From Niastella caeni (GTDB lineage Bacteria; Bacteroidota; Bacteroidia; Chitinophagales; Chitinophagaceae): a stretch of DNA of 64,000 bases. The translations under genes were made by a program, and so were the position numbers. Below are positions 1 to 8,161 of this stretch, one piece after another (the first letter of the stretch is position 1; the number at the start of each line of letters is the position of its first letter). Location: positions 248,001 to 312,000 of the forward strand of contig NZ_STFF01000004.1 of assembly GCF_004834005.1 (NCBI RefSeq). Direction: 5' to 3'. The notes below the pieces were generated by a model that worked only from the letters and a program-made list of their open reading frames with translations, did no database searches and was not told where the DNA came from.

Positions 1-1041
1 TTGCCCGTGCGGTATAGTACCATAAAACCCTTTATGAATAGTAAGTTGGAATTTGAATACTGGTATCTTGTTACAGGTACGAATTCAAAAAAGGGTTTCC
101 TGAATGCTGAAAAGCTATGGCCGGCCATACCGGTTCAATATGATAATATAGCTGATGTAAATGCAGACAATATCATCATTGCCGTTTCAGCCAATAAATA
201 TGGCGTTATCAATGCGCAAAATAAAATATTGGTCCCCTTTCAATACGACCAACTGAAATTTCTTTCGATCGATTATAATAAACCCTTGCTGGCCCGGGTA
301 AAAGGTAAATACGGATTAATTGATCTTGCCAATAAAAAGCGCATTCCTGTTGCATACGACGACCTTCAACCTATCTCCGGCGGGTTTTATAAAGCATGTA
401 ACAATGGCCAATGTAAAGTGATTAATGCTGCCGGCCAAACCATTACCAAAGAAGAATACGACAACATCGGCGTGTATATAAACGGGAAAGCCCCCGTATT
501 TAAAAATGGTCAGTTAAGTTATATTGATACATTCGGGGTGGCTGGTAACTTCGTCCCGTCCGATGCCTGCGGTTATACCGATTTACATAAACTGCTGGCC
601 GATCTTACAAAGGCCATGAATGCAAAGAACGATTCCCTGTTGCATGCATTTTGTAAAAACATTACACCCGATAAACATACGGTTTCGTTCCTGAAACGCA
701 GCCGGTATAAAAACCGCACGCTTGTAAATGATATTGAAAGAATGCGGGCATATACACTGGAAAGCAGGCAGCAGGAAATATTCGATGAAATGAAAAGGAT
801 CAGCAGCACTGTGCAGGATGCGCAACACACACCCTGGATAGCAGCCTATGTACCAACACAATACGACAGGCTTACGATGCTGGAAAGCGAACCCTTCTGC
901 ATCGAGTCCATGACCTGCCTGGTATCCTTACGATCCGGGACAAAAGAAGTGACCATTGACATTGGACGTCTTACGCGCATGGATGGCTTCTGGAAAACCA
1001 GTTACGTACCATTTGTTGCAGGAATTCCCCCGGTTAATTAG
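1..1041 (+). CDS. WG-repeat protein, probably 5'-truncated by the window edge
   Basis: The open frame begins with a TTG at the first base and has no visible start signal, so the N-terminus probably lies upstream of the window. Residues about 60-160 carry WG-type repeats: segments of the form KYGVIN..NKILVPFQYD and KYGLIDLANKKRIPVAYD recur about every 45 residues. In this family the repeats form a beta-rich scaffold of unknown role. The C-terminal half, about residues 190-346, matches no domain I know. The PhnA-like gene follows on the same strand after 48 bp. No catalytic motif is visible, so no function is proposed. Confidence 0.7.
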   Translation: MPVRYSTIKPFMNSKLEFEYWYLVTGTNSKKGFLNAEKLWPAIPVQYDNIADVNADNIIIAVSANKYGVINAQNKILVPFQYDQLKFLSIDYNKPLLARVKGKYGLIDLANKKRIPVAYDDLQPISGGFYKACNNGQCKVINAAGQTITKEEYDNIGVYINGKAPVFKNGQLSYIDTFGVAGNFVPSDACGYTDLHKLLADLTKAMNAKNDSLLHAFCKNITPDKHTVSFLKRSRYKNRTLVNDIERMRAYTLESRQQEIFDEMKRISSTVQDAQHTPWIAAYVPTQYDRLTMLESEPFCIESMTCLVSLRSGTKEVTIDIGRLTRMDGFWKTSYVPFVAGIPPVN

Positions 1042-1089
1042 GTAATATAGAAAAACAGTACCTTCGCCGCCATTTTTAAAGAACCTATT

Positions 1090-1674
1090 ATGAAACTGGA
1101 AGAACAATTACAACAACGCAGCAACAACCAATGTGAACTGTGCAAATCGGGCGGTCCTTTAAAAATTTATGAAGTACCACCGGCTCCCCACAGCAATGCC
1201 GATGACAATATCCTCATTTGCGATACCTGCCGGGCGCAAATAGAAAAGAAAGCCGAACTGAATGCCAGCCACTGGACTTTTTTATCTGAAACCATGTGGA
1301 GCGAAATACCAGGCATACAGGTGGTATCGTGGCGGATGCTGCATCGCCTGAAACAGGAAAGCTGGGCTATGGATAACCTGGATATGATGTACCTCAGCGA
1401 TGAAACCCTGGCCTGGGCCAAAGCCACCGGTGATCATGAAAACGACGACGCAGTTGAATTACATAAAGACAGTAGCGGCAACCTGTTGCAAAACGGCGAT
1501 ACCGTGATCCTCACAAAACACCTGGATGTAAAAGGCACTTCCATGACGGCCAAATTAGGGACCGTAGTAAAGAACATTCGCCTGGTAGAAAATAATACCG
1601 AACAAATTGAAGGCAAAATAGAAGGCCAGGTCATTGTTATACTTACGAAGTATGTAAGAATACATAATGGATAA
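1090..1674 (+). CDS. PhnA-like zinc-ribbon protein
   Basis: This 194-aa protein has an N-terminal zinc ribbon with Cys15-x2-Cys18 and Cys44-x2-Cys47. Its C-terminal part, about residues 120-190, has the layout of the PhnA domain (D-S-S-G-N-L-L-Q-N-G-D, then V-K-G-T and an I-V-L-T-K-Y-V ending). The family is named after alkylphosphonate operons, but PhnA proteins are usually found outside them and their biochemical role is not settled. Nothing here points to phosphonate metabolism. The length is greater than E. coli PhnA (about 110 aa), as is common in Bacteroidetes homologues. The start is the ATG at 1090. Confidence 0.82.
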   Translation: MKLEEQLQQRSNNQCELCKSGGPLKIYEVPPAPHSNADDNILICDTCRAQIEKKAELNASHWTFLSETMWSEIPGIQVVSWRMLHRLKQESWAMDNLDMMYLSDETLAWAKATGDHENDDAVELHKDSSGNLLQNGDTVILTKHLDVKGTSMTAKLGTVVKNIRLVENNTEQIEGKIEGQVIVILTKYVRIHNG

Positions 1675-1689
1675 TGTGATAATTGCTAA

Positions 1690-1945
1690 TTAGCGAATGG
1701 GCAGCGAGGCAACGAGGCAACAAGGCATAAAGGCAACGAGAAAAAAGCTGTATTCTGTATTTGCTTGCAGCTTATAGCTTGTAGCTTACAGCTGTTTTCT
1801 GTATTTGCTTGTAGCTTGAAGCTTGCAGCTTGTAGCTGTATTAAGGCAACGAGGCAAGGAGAAAAAAGCTGTATTCTGTATTTGCTTGTAGCTTATAGCT
1901 TTCAGCTCTATTCTTTATTTGCTTTCAGCTTTTGTTTCAGCGGAT
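1690..1945. repeat. Intergenic repeat block, left copy
   Basis: This non-coding block is built from short modules such as AGGCAACGAGGCAA, AAAAAAGCTGTATTCTG, TATTTGCTTG and runs of GCTT(G/A)TAGCTT / GCTTGCAGCTT. The modules repeat in shifting order and reappear downstream at about 2660-2905, so the GNAT gene between them is flanked on both sides by the same family. No gene is supported here; short open frames are translations of the repeat. The many AGCT palindromes could pair in RNA. Confidence 0.85.
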
Positions 1946-1960
1946 TTCTTAACTTGCTGT

Positions 1961-2659
1961 ATGCATAACAGTGATCCATACTCAAAGCTTGACAACCCTG
2001 CCTGGTGGGCGCTCACGGGTGTTCAACAACAATTCGCTGTTGGTACTGCTCATGTAAAGCGGTACAAACGAGGTATATTACCTTTTGCTGTTTATGAACC
2101 CGGTTATGAAGAAAGCATACAATCATTAAATGAATGGTTTCAACCCGGAGAAACCTTTTTTCTTATTGGCGTATTGCCACCCCTTCCCGCTGGCTACACT
2201 GTGATCAAAGAATTGCCATGTGTGCAAATGGTGCTTAATAAAGAAGTTGAGCTTCCTGCCGCCGCCATTCCCATTACTCAACTAACGGCTTCTCATAGTA
2301 ACGATATGTTCAACCTTATTGACAAGGTGCAACCCGGGTATTATGAAAAGGAAACCTGGCAATTGGGGAACTATTATGGTATCTGGCAGCATGATCAACT
2401 GGTAGCCATTGCCGGTGAAAGGATGCGCATTGATAATTTAACCGAAATAAGCGCCATATGTACCGATCCTGCTTTTACCGGCCGTAAGTATGCGCAATAT
2501 TTAATAGCCCATCTTTGCAATACCAATTTGCAAGCAGGAAATATTCCTTTCTTACACGTATTACAAACAAACGAACGGGCGATCAGGCTGTATGAATACC
2601 TGGGATTTACAACCAGGCGCATGATCAGTTTCTGGCAAATGATGTATGAAAAGAAATAA
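1961..2659 (+). CDS. GNAT-family N-acetyltransferase
   Basis: From ATG 1961 this is a 232-aa protein. The C-terminal half (about residues 115-220) has the GNAT/FR47 fold signature: a strand I-S-A-I-C-T-D-P, then the acetyl-CoA loop A-F-T-G-R-K-Y-A-Q-Y-L, and a terminal L-Q-T-N-E-R-A-I-R-L-Y-E-Y-L-G-F segment typical of motif B. The N-terminal half is a second, divergent GNAT-like half, as in FR47-type two-lobed proteins. The substrate cannot be predicted. An upstream in-frame start at 1919 would translate the repeat block and is rejected. The gene sits alone between two repeat arrays. Confidence 0.85.
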   Translation: MHNSDPYSKLDNPAWWALTGVQQQFAVGTAHVKRYKRGILPFAVYEPGYEESIQSLNEWFQPGETFFLIGVLPPLPAGYTVIKELPCVQMVLNKEVELPAAAIPITQLTASHSNDMFNLIDKVQPGYYEKETWQLGNYYGIWQHDQLVAIAGERMRIDNLTEISAICTDPAFTGRKYAQYLIAHLCNTNLQAGNIPFLHVLQTNERAIRLYEYLGFTTRRMISFWQMMYEKK

Positions 2660-2905
2660 AGGCAGCGAGACAACGAGAAAAAAGCTGTATTCTGTTTTTA
2701 CTTTCAGCTTATAGCTTATAGCTTTCAGCCTGTATTCTGTATTTGCTTGCAGCTTGTAGCTTGCAGCTGTATTAAGGCAACGAGGCAAAGAGAAAAAAGC
2801 TGTATTCTGTATTTGCATGCAGCTTTCAGCTGTATTCTGTATTTGCTTTCAGCTTATAGCTTTCAGCCTGTATTCTGTATTTGCTTGCAGCTTGAAGCTT
2901 GGATT
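2660..2905. repeat. Intergenic repeat block, right copy
   Basis: This is the same repeat family as 1690-1945, starting directly after the GNAT stop codon. It contains three AAGCTGTATTCTG-type modules, several TATTTGCTTGCAGCTT modules and one AAGGCAACGAGGCAAAGAG module. The remainder of the gap to the kinase at 3037 (2906-3036) is unique sequence with a 12-bp inverted repeat listed separately. Confidence 0.85.
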
Positions 2906-2956
2906 GATGGTTAGATGGCTGGCCTGCCATCAGGGTAAAAGGGTATTCGATAAAAA

Positions 2957-3015
2957 ATAACGGGTTTGCCCGCTTATTTATATAGAAAAATCTTATCTTA
3001 AACCAAACCCGTTAT
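2957..3015. promoter_or_regulatory. 12-bp inverted repeat upstream of the sensor kinase
   Basis: ATAACGGGTTTG at 2957-2968 and its exact reverse complement CAAACCCGTTAT at 3004-3015 are separated by 35 bp of AT-rich sequence. The right arm ends 21 bp before the kinase ATG at 3037. It could be a leader hairpin that affects ribosome access, or a paired operator. No T-run follows, so a terminator is unlikely. Confidence 0.5.
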
Positions 3016-3036
3016 ATATAAATCAATTTCGGTTTA

Positions 3037-4905
3037 ATGGGAAAGCACGTTATTGCTACAAACAACCCTCCCGGCGATGTCATTTTAGTGTCGATTGCGA
3101 AGAAAACAGGAATTATAAATGCCATCTGGCCAATGGAAGCCAGGCTGCATGGAGTGGCCGGCAGGAAGTGTATAGGTAAAAAGATCCTTTCCTTTCTAAC
3201 CCCCGAATCCAAAGCGGTTTTCAAATCAACCCTTGCCAAAAAAAGCAAACCCCGCGACACCCGACTTTCCCTCGAATTCAGCTCTAAAAAATTACCTCCG
3301 ATAACATATACCTGTTCTGTTTGGCATATGCGCAAACAACCGCTGGTACTGGTAATACATAACCAGCCGGTCCCCGAAGCAATAGCCGCAGAACAACCGG
3401 CGCCTGGTACAGCCTTTATAGAAAGAAGTATAGCAGAACAATTGATCAGGGAAGCAGAAGATAAATTCAGGCGCATCATTGATAAGATAACCATGCCCAT
3501 TGCCGCTTATGAAATAGAACCGCCTAAACGTTTTTTGTTCATCAACCCCAAATTCACCGAATGGTTTGGGTATACGATTGAAGACATTCCGGATATTGAA
3601 CGCTGGAAACAGCTTGCTTACCGAAGCGAAGCCTATTTTCTGGAAAAGCAAAGAGAATGGCGCGATGAAATAAAAAGGATCCAGAACGGTGAAAAGCGCG
3701 AATCGCATCCATTTGATATCACTATTTATTGCAAAGACGGCACTCCCAAAGACCTGGAAATGTCTTTTACCATAGATGAAGATCTTTGTTATATAACGTT
3801 TAATGATGTTACTGAAAAAAATGCTGTTACCAGAGCATTGCAGGCAAATGAAGAGAAATTCAGGAATATTTCAGAACAATTACCCATTCCCATTTTTGTA
3901 TTTGATGCGCAGGGAGAAACCCGGTTCCTGAACAATGCCTTTATTGAAACGTTTGGTTATACCAAAGAAGACATTCCCACCAGGCTGAACTGGCTTAATA
4001 AGGCTTACCCGGATGTACATGTGCGAAACCATGTGATCACCGACTACGAAAAAGAAACGAAACGTCACCCGGAGAAATCAAGATCAGTGAGCCAGTATGA
4101 CGTGCGCTGTAAGGACGGGTCGGTAAAGATCATAGAATTTTTTATGTCAATGGGCGATAAAAATGTTTATATCGTAGCCAATGATATTAGCGGGAAAGTA
4201 AAAGCCGAACAGGAACTGAAACAATCGCACCGGCAACTGCGCGAACTTTCCTCCCACCTCGAAAACATAAGAGAAGAAGAACGAAAACATATTTCGCGCG
4301 AGATCCATGACGAACTGGGACAGCAACTAACCCTGTTAAAGCTCGACCTGTTACAAATGAGCAAAAAGTTGCCACCGGAAGAACAGGAAGTGAAAGCGCA
4401 ATTGGAACAGGCCGATCAGTTACTGGCAGAAACCATGCGATCGGTGCGCAAGATAGCCACCCAGCTACGACCCAGTATACTTGACAACCTGGGACTGGTA
4501 AGCGCCCTGGAATGGCAGAGCCGGGAATTTGAGAAGAACTTTGGCATCCGGTGTATTTTTGAAAGTTTGCTACCTGAACCGCAGTTCACAACAAATCAGT
4601 CAAATGCTTTGTTTCGCATATACCAGGAAGCTTTGACCAACGTTGCACGCCATGCAGGCGCTACGCAGGTAGACGCCGTGTTGTCGCAGGAGAAGAACAG
4701 GATCGTGCTGGAAATACGCGATAATGGAAAAGGTTTCCGGATGGAAAATATGACGGGCAAAAAAACGCTGGGGCTGAAAGGGATGCATGAAAGAGCATTG
4801 ATGATCGACGGAGATTTTCGCCTTGAAAGCAGGCCCGGCGAAGGCACCTATATCCAGGTATCCACCCCTATATTCATCACTAACCAGGAAATCACCCAAC
4901 TGTGA
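3037..4905 (+). CDS. PAS-domain sensor histidine kinase, NarL type (HisKA_3)
   Basis: This 622-aa protein has no clear membrane segment and is probably a cytoplasmic sensor. It contains two clear PAS domains (about residues 140-265 and 275-395, each starting E-x-K-F-R-x-I) and a more divergent PAS-like stretch at about 20-110. The dimerisation/phosphoacceptor helix S-R-E-I-H-D-E-L-G-Q carries His424, typical of HisKA_3. A HATPase domain follows with N-box Y-Q-E-A-L-T-N-V-A-R-H and G-box D-N-G-K-G-F. It should phosphorylate the LuxR-type regulator whose gene overlaps its stop codon. The signal sensed is unknown. Confidence 0.92.
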   Translation: MGKHVIATNNPPGDVILVSIAKKTGIINAIWPMEARLHGVAGRKCIGKKILSFLTPESKAVFKSTLAKKSKPRDTRLSLEFSSKKLPPITYTCSVWHMRKQPLVLVIHNQPVPEAIAAEQPAPGTAFIERSIAEQLIREAEDKFRRIIDKITMPIAAYEIEPPKRFLFINPKFTEWFGYTIEDIPDIERWKQLAYRSEAYFLEKQREWRDEIKRIQNGEKRESHPFDITIYCKDGTPKDLEMSFTIDEDLCYITFNDVTEKNAVTRALQANEEKFRNISEQLPIPIFVFDAQGETRFLNNAFIETFGYTKEDIPTRLNWLNKAYPDVHVRNHVITDYEKETKRHPEKSRSVSQYDVRCKDGSVKIIEFFMSMGDKNVYIVANDISGKVKAEQELKQSHRQLRELSSHLENIREEERKHISREIHDELGQQLTLLKLDLLQMSKKLPPEEQEVKAQLEQADQLLAETMRSVRKIATQLRPSILDNLGLVSALEWQSREFEKNFGIRCIFESLLPEPQFTTNQSNALFRIYQEALTNVARHAGATQVDAVLSQEKNRIVLEIRDNGKGFRMENMTGKKTLGLKGMHERALMIDGDFRLESRPGEGTYIQVSTPIFITNQEITQL

Positions 4906-5531
4906 CAAAATTTTTAATTGCCGATGATCACAGCCTTATCCGAAAAGGTCTGAGCACATTATTACGGGAAGAATTTCCCGGTGCCGAAATAAGCGAGGTA
5001 ACCGATTCCTTTGCGTTGATCAAAGAAGCCGTTGTAAAAAAATGGGACCTGATCATTTCAGATATCTCCATGCCCGGCCGCAACATCCTGGAAACATTGC
5101 GGCAACTAAAAAAACTATTACCGGCTACGCCGGTGCTCATACTCAGTGTACATCCCGAAGATCAATATGTAGTGCGGGCATTAAAAGCCGGCGCATCGGG
5201 GTATCTGAATAAAGAAAGTCATCCCGATGAACTGTTAAAAGCAGTAAAGCAGTTGCTGCAGGGCAAGAAATATATCAGTGCCGAAGGCGCAGAGAAACTG
5301 GCCGCTTCGTTAGGAGATGATCCCAACCAGTTACCGCATGAGAAATTATCTGAGCGGGAATTTGATGTGTTAAAGCGGATCGCTTCGGGAAAAACCGTTT
5401 CAGAAATAGCCGCCTCCCTTTCCTTAAGCGTGAACACCATCAGCACTTACCGCAGCAGGATCCTGGAGAAAATGGGGATGCAGAATAATGCTGAGCTTAC
5501 GCTGTATGCTGTTGAGAATAAACTGATTTGA
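4902..5531 (+). CDS. LuxR/NarL-family response regulator
   Basis: This 209-aa regulator starts at GTG 4902, overlapping the kinase stop as GTGA, which indicates translational coupling. The receiver has the acidic pair Asp8-Asp9, phosphoacceptor Asp54 in S-D-I-S-M-P-G and a conserved Lys in G-Y-L-N-K-E. The C-terminal LuxR HTH (about residues 145-205) begins L-S-E-R-E-F-D-V-L and has the recognition helix S-V-N-T-I-S-T-Y-R-S. It is the cognate partner of the upstream PAS kinase and a likely transcription factor. Its targets cannot be read from this window. Confidence 0.93.
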   Translation: MTKFLIADDHSLIRKGLSTLLREEFPGAEISEVTDSFALIKEAVVKKWDLIISDISMPGRNILETLRQLKKLLPATPVLILSVHPEDQYVVRALKAGASGYLNKESHPDELLKAVKQLLQGKKYISAEGAEKLAASLGDDPNQLPHEKLSEREFDVLKRIASGKTVSEIAASLSLSVNTISTYRSRILEKMGMQNNAELTLYAVENKLI

Positions 5532-5556
5532 AAAGTAAAGAAATGTCGAATATCGA

Positions 5557-5630
5557 ATATTGAATGTAGAATGTTGAAGTAAAAGAGAAGTTTCAGGTTA
5601 CTCGTTGCATTTCCTTCTACATTCAATATT
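5557..5630. repeat. AT-rich inverted repeat (16-bp arms)
   Basis: AATATTGAATGTAGAA at 5557-5572 is the exact reverse complement of TTCTACATTCAATATT at 5615-5630. More ATATTCAAT/ATTGAATAT modules lie on both sides, up to about 5650. It sits between two same-strand two-component loci. It may act as a weak terminator for the upstream pair or be a dispersed palindromic repeat; no gene is present in 5532-5773. Confidence 0.6.
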
Positions 5631-5773
5631 GGATATTCAATATTCAATATTTTTATTCCCTTGTAGTAGAAACAACCACACCTGGTAGCCAACTCCCTTA
5701 CACAAAAACGACAATTGACCCTATTTTTCCTCAAACTATTGTGTCGCATCTTTGCAATCCAAACACGGTATGA

Positions 5774-6163
5774 ATGAACAACAACTTCGGTATCCTCTTA
5801 ATTGACGATTCTGCTTTATTCATTCATCGTATCAAACAACTGCTAATTGAACGTTACGACCGGATCTCTATTGCAATAGCCGGCTGCTTTGAAGAAGGCT
5901 TAACGATGTTCGCCCGAAAAACACCAGATCTTATTTTCCTGGATATCAACCTGCCAGACAGGAGCGGTATTGATCTGCTGGTAGCTATCCGGAAGATGAA
6001 CAGGCATGTAAAGATCGTCATGCTTACTAATAACGACCCTGGGGAATATTTCGAAACGTGCAAGCGCCTTGGAGCTGATTACTATGTGGACAAGTCTTTG
6101 GGTTTTGACTCCATTACAGCCATAATAGATAAGGCCCTGGAAAGCCTTGTAAAACAAAAGTAA
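5774..6163 (+). CDS. Stand-alone receiver-domain response regulator
   Basis: At 129 aa this protein consists of a receiver domain only: acidic pair Asp11-Asp12, phosphoacceptor Asp57 in L-D-I-N-L-P-D, a conserved Thr in M-L-T-N-N and Lys in Y-Y-V-D-K-S. It has no DNA-binding or enzymatic output domain. It is followed after 7 bp by a histidine kinase, so the two are probably co-transcribed. Such CheY-like proteins act by protein-protein contact or in a phosphorelay. It could feed phosphate to or from the neighbouring LuxR regulators, which is inference. Confidence 0.9.
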   Translation: MNNNFGILLIDDSALFIHRIKQLLIERYDRISIAIAGCFEEGLTMFARKTPDLIFLDINLPDRSGIDLLVAIRKMNRHVKIVMLTNNDPGEYFETCKRLGADYYVDKSLGFDSITAIIDKALESLVKQK

Positions 6164-6170
6164 ACTAGCT

Positions 6171-7214
6171 ATGAACATGAGTGACCGGTTGTCACCCAAT
6201 GACCCAAAAGCGGGTCAGGAATCGGTGTATTATGCAATTATCGACCAGGAAGGCCGCGTCCTTTCTATGAATATGGCCATGAACAATGAGTTTGGCCCCG
6301 GTACCCGGCGGCAGTTGGATTATTTTCAATCCCTGCTTTCAGAAAAGGACCGGGATCTGTTCAATAGCCTGTTGGCAAACAATGATATTAACCTTCAATC
6401 ATTTCCTATTAATCTGTATACCTATGCCGACCCGGACCGGCAGCAAGCTTTTAGATGGTCTTTTTATCAATTGATTTGCGAAAAAAAATCTAATGAATAT
6501 ATCCTTTGTGCCGGGTATAAAAGCGAACAGGCATTACAGGCAGAAAACGCTACCGCATTGCTGGACGGTACTACCATGTTGAGAAACCAATCCACTACCC
6601 TTTCGGATATGTTATTTAAGATGCTGGAGCATGAGCGACTGGTGATAGGACAGGAATTGCATGATAATGTGAACCAGTTGCTCTGTTCTGCAAAATTGCA
6701 CCTCGATCTGTTACAGGTGTACCAGGCAGATAATCAAAAAGCAAAAAACATAACCATTCAATTGCTCAGGGAAGCGATAGAAGAGATCAAGAAATTATCG
6801 CGGGGAATGGTGTTGCAAAAGCTGCAGAAAAATACCCTGCTCGAAAGCGTAAAAGCTTTCATTGAAGACATAAAAGCGATCCACAAAATAAATATCGTTT
6901 TCGGCATTCATCATTTTAATGAAGAACCGCTTTCCGACCATAAGAAAATAAATATATACCGCATCCTTCAGGAACAGTTCAGGAATATCATAGAGCACAG
7001 CAGAGCCAAGACGGTGGTTATGACCCTCGAAACCGATGAGAAGCAGGTGGAACTTATTATTGACGATGATGGCATCGGTTTCGACCTTAACCACCAGGTA
7101 GATGGCATTGGATTGATCAACATCAGAGAGCGGGCAAAACACCTGCATGGGCAATATGAGATCATAACATCGCCAGGCAAGGGATGCCGGCTGCACATCA
7201 CTATTCCTATATGA
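6171..7214 (+). CDS. Histidine kinase, NarL type (HisKA_3/HATPase_c)
   Basis: This 347-aa kinase has an N-terminal region (about 1-140) resembling a divergent PAS fold, with no membrane segment. The phosphoacceptor helix G-Q-E-L-H-D-N-V-N-Q carries His164. The HATPase has Y-R-I-L-Q-E-Q-F-R-N-I-I-E-H as N-box and D-D-D-G-I-G-F-D as G1 box, followed by G-I-G-L-I-N-I-R-E-R-A. It is preceded by a receiver-only protein that is presumably its partner. It carries no DNA-binding module, so output must go through another regulator. Confidence 0.9.
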   Translation: MNMSDRLSPNDPKAGQESVYYAIIDQEGRVLSMNMAMNNEFGPGTRRQLDYFQSLLSEKDRDLFNSLLANNDINLQSFPINLYTYADPDRQQAFRWSFYQLICEKKSNEYILCAGYKSEQALQAENATALLDGTTMLRNQSTTLSDMLFKMLEHERLVIGQELHDNVNQLLCSAKLHLDLLQVYQADNQKAKNITIQLLREAIEEIKKLSRGMVLQKLQKNTLLESVKAFIEDIKAIHKINIVFGIHHFNEEPLSDHKKINIYRILQEQFRNIIEHSRAKTVVMTLETDEKQVELIIDDDGIGFDLNHQVDGIGLINIRERAKHLHGQYEIITSPGKGCRLHITIPI

Positions 7215-7296
7215 AAACCAATATGTGTACAGTGTGTAGTGTAAAGTGAGTTCGTAAAAAACTGTACGAACAATGCAGGTTCATTGAGCATTGTAA

Positions 7297-7338
7297 AAAA
7301 TAAAGGCTCCTGATGCATGATCAGGAGCTTTATTTTTA
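7297..7338. terminator. Bidirectional rho-independent terminator
   Basis: A hairpin GCTCCTGAT (7306-7314) / ATCAGGAGC (7320-7328) is flanked by an A-run on the left and TTTATTTTT on the right. It can stop the two-component transcript from the left and the minus-strand YiaA-like gene from the right. The following stretch to 7477 holds a GTTACCAGTT / AACTGGTAAC palindromic pair and no gene. Confidence 0.8.
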
Positions 7339-7477
7339 AGTTACCAGTTACCGGGCTCCAGTTACCCGGGTTTAATTCAATAGCTACCCGATTATTGGCA
7401 GGCATTCTGCTGTAAGGTCCTGGTAACAGGGAACTGGTAACCGGCAACTAACGGAAACCTACAAGCCGGATCTTCGA

Positions 7478-7894
7478 TTATTGTGTATTTGAAGTGTCTT
7501 TTTGGGTAGTAACTGCCTTAGCGTCCCGTGTGTTCTTCTGAACCGCAATAGCACCAAACAAAGCCAGTAAGAAAGAAAAGGCATAGTACCCTTTTTCACT
7601 CGGTAATATGGTGGCATTCCATAAACCCACTACCAGTAATACAATGGCCAGAATGGTACAAAACCAGCTTAAACCATAATAAATGTCAGTAACGGGAATG
7701 CCTTCCAGTTTATCGCGAACACTTTTTTGTACAGAGATAACGGAAAAAAGTCCGAACATTAAAACCGTAAAATAATATCCCTTTTCATTCAATTGCATTT
7801 CTGCGCGCCACAAGCCGATCAAAAAGCCAAGCATACCGGCGCCAAGGGCAATCCAGGAGGCTGCAATGAAGGCGTTTGAGGGTTTTTGGTTCAT
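7478..7894 (-). CDS. YiaA/YiaB-type inner-membrane protein
   Basis: This 138-aa protein has four hydrophobic helices arranged as two similar halves. Each half has a segment of the form L-W-x-A-x-x-x-x-x-E-K-G-Y-Y near the second helix (L-W-R-A-E-M-Q-L-N-E-K-G-Y-Y and L-W-N-A-T-I-L-P-S-E-K-G-Y-Y), followed by a Q-K-x-x-R-D motif. This internal duplication is characteristic of the YiaAB two-helix domain. The molecular function of the family is unknown. It stands alone and converges on the upstream kinase across a shared terminator. Confidence 0.85.
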   Translation of the reverse strand: MNQKPSNAFIAASWIALGAGMLGFLIGLWRAEMQLNEKGYYFTVLMFGLFSVISVQKSVRDKLEGIPVTDIYYGLSWFCTILAIVLLVVGLWNATILPSEKGYYAFSFLLALFGAIAVQKNTRDAKAVTTQKDTSNTQ

Positions 7895-8161
7895 TGGTTG
7901 TTTTTTAAGGTTGATTGAGAGACAGGGGTTAATTAATAATGGTTAAAAATACCAAATTAAAGATAGATTCAAAACCTATAAAATATTCATAAAAATGAAG
8001 CGCAGGAACTAAAATACCAGAATACATTACCATGCAAATGGATATACCATATAATATTTTTACCTTTAACGCACTTGCCGTATTCTTCCTTGATAACACT
8101 GCATCCGCACTTTGAACACAGCGCCTAATCACATTAAGAAAGCCTTCAAACGGTCACGATC

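Noticed and set aside
1765..1968. Short plus-strand open frame upstream of the GNAT gene
   Set aside because: It translates the repeat block and has a repetitive, non-protein-like composition.
7929..8132. Minus-strand 67-residue open frame
   Set aside because: It has no start signal, no recognisable domain and lies in an AT-rich spacer.
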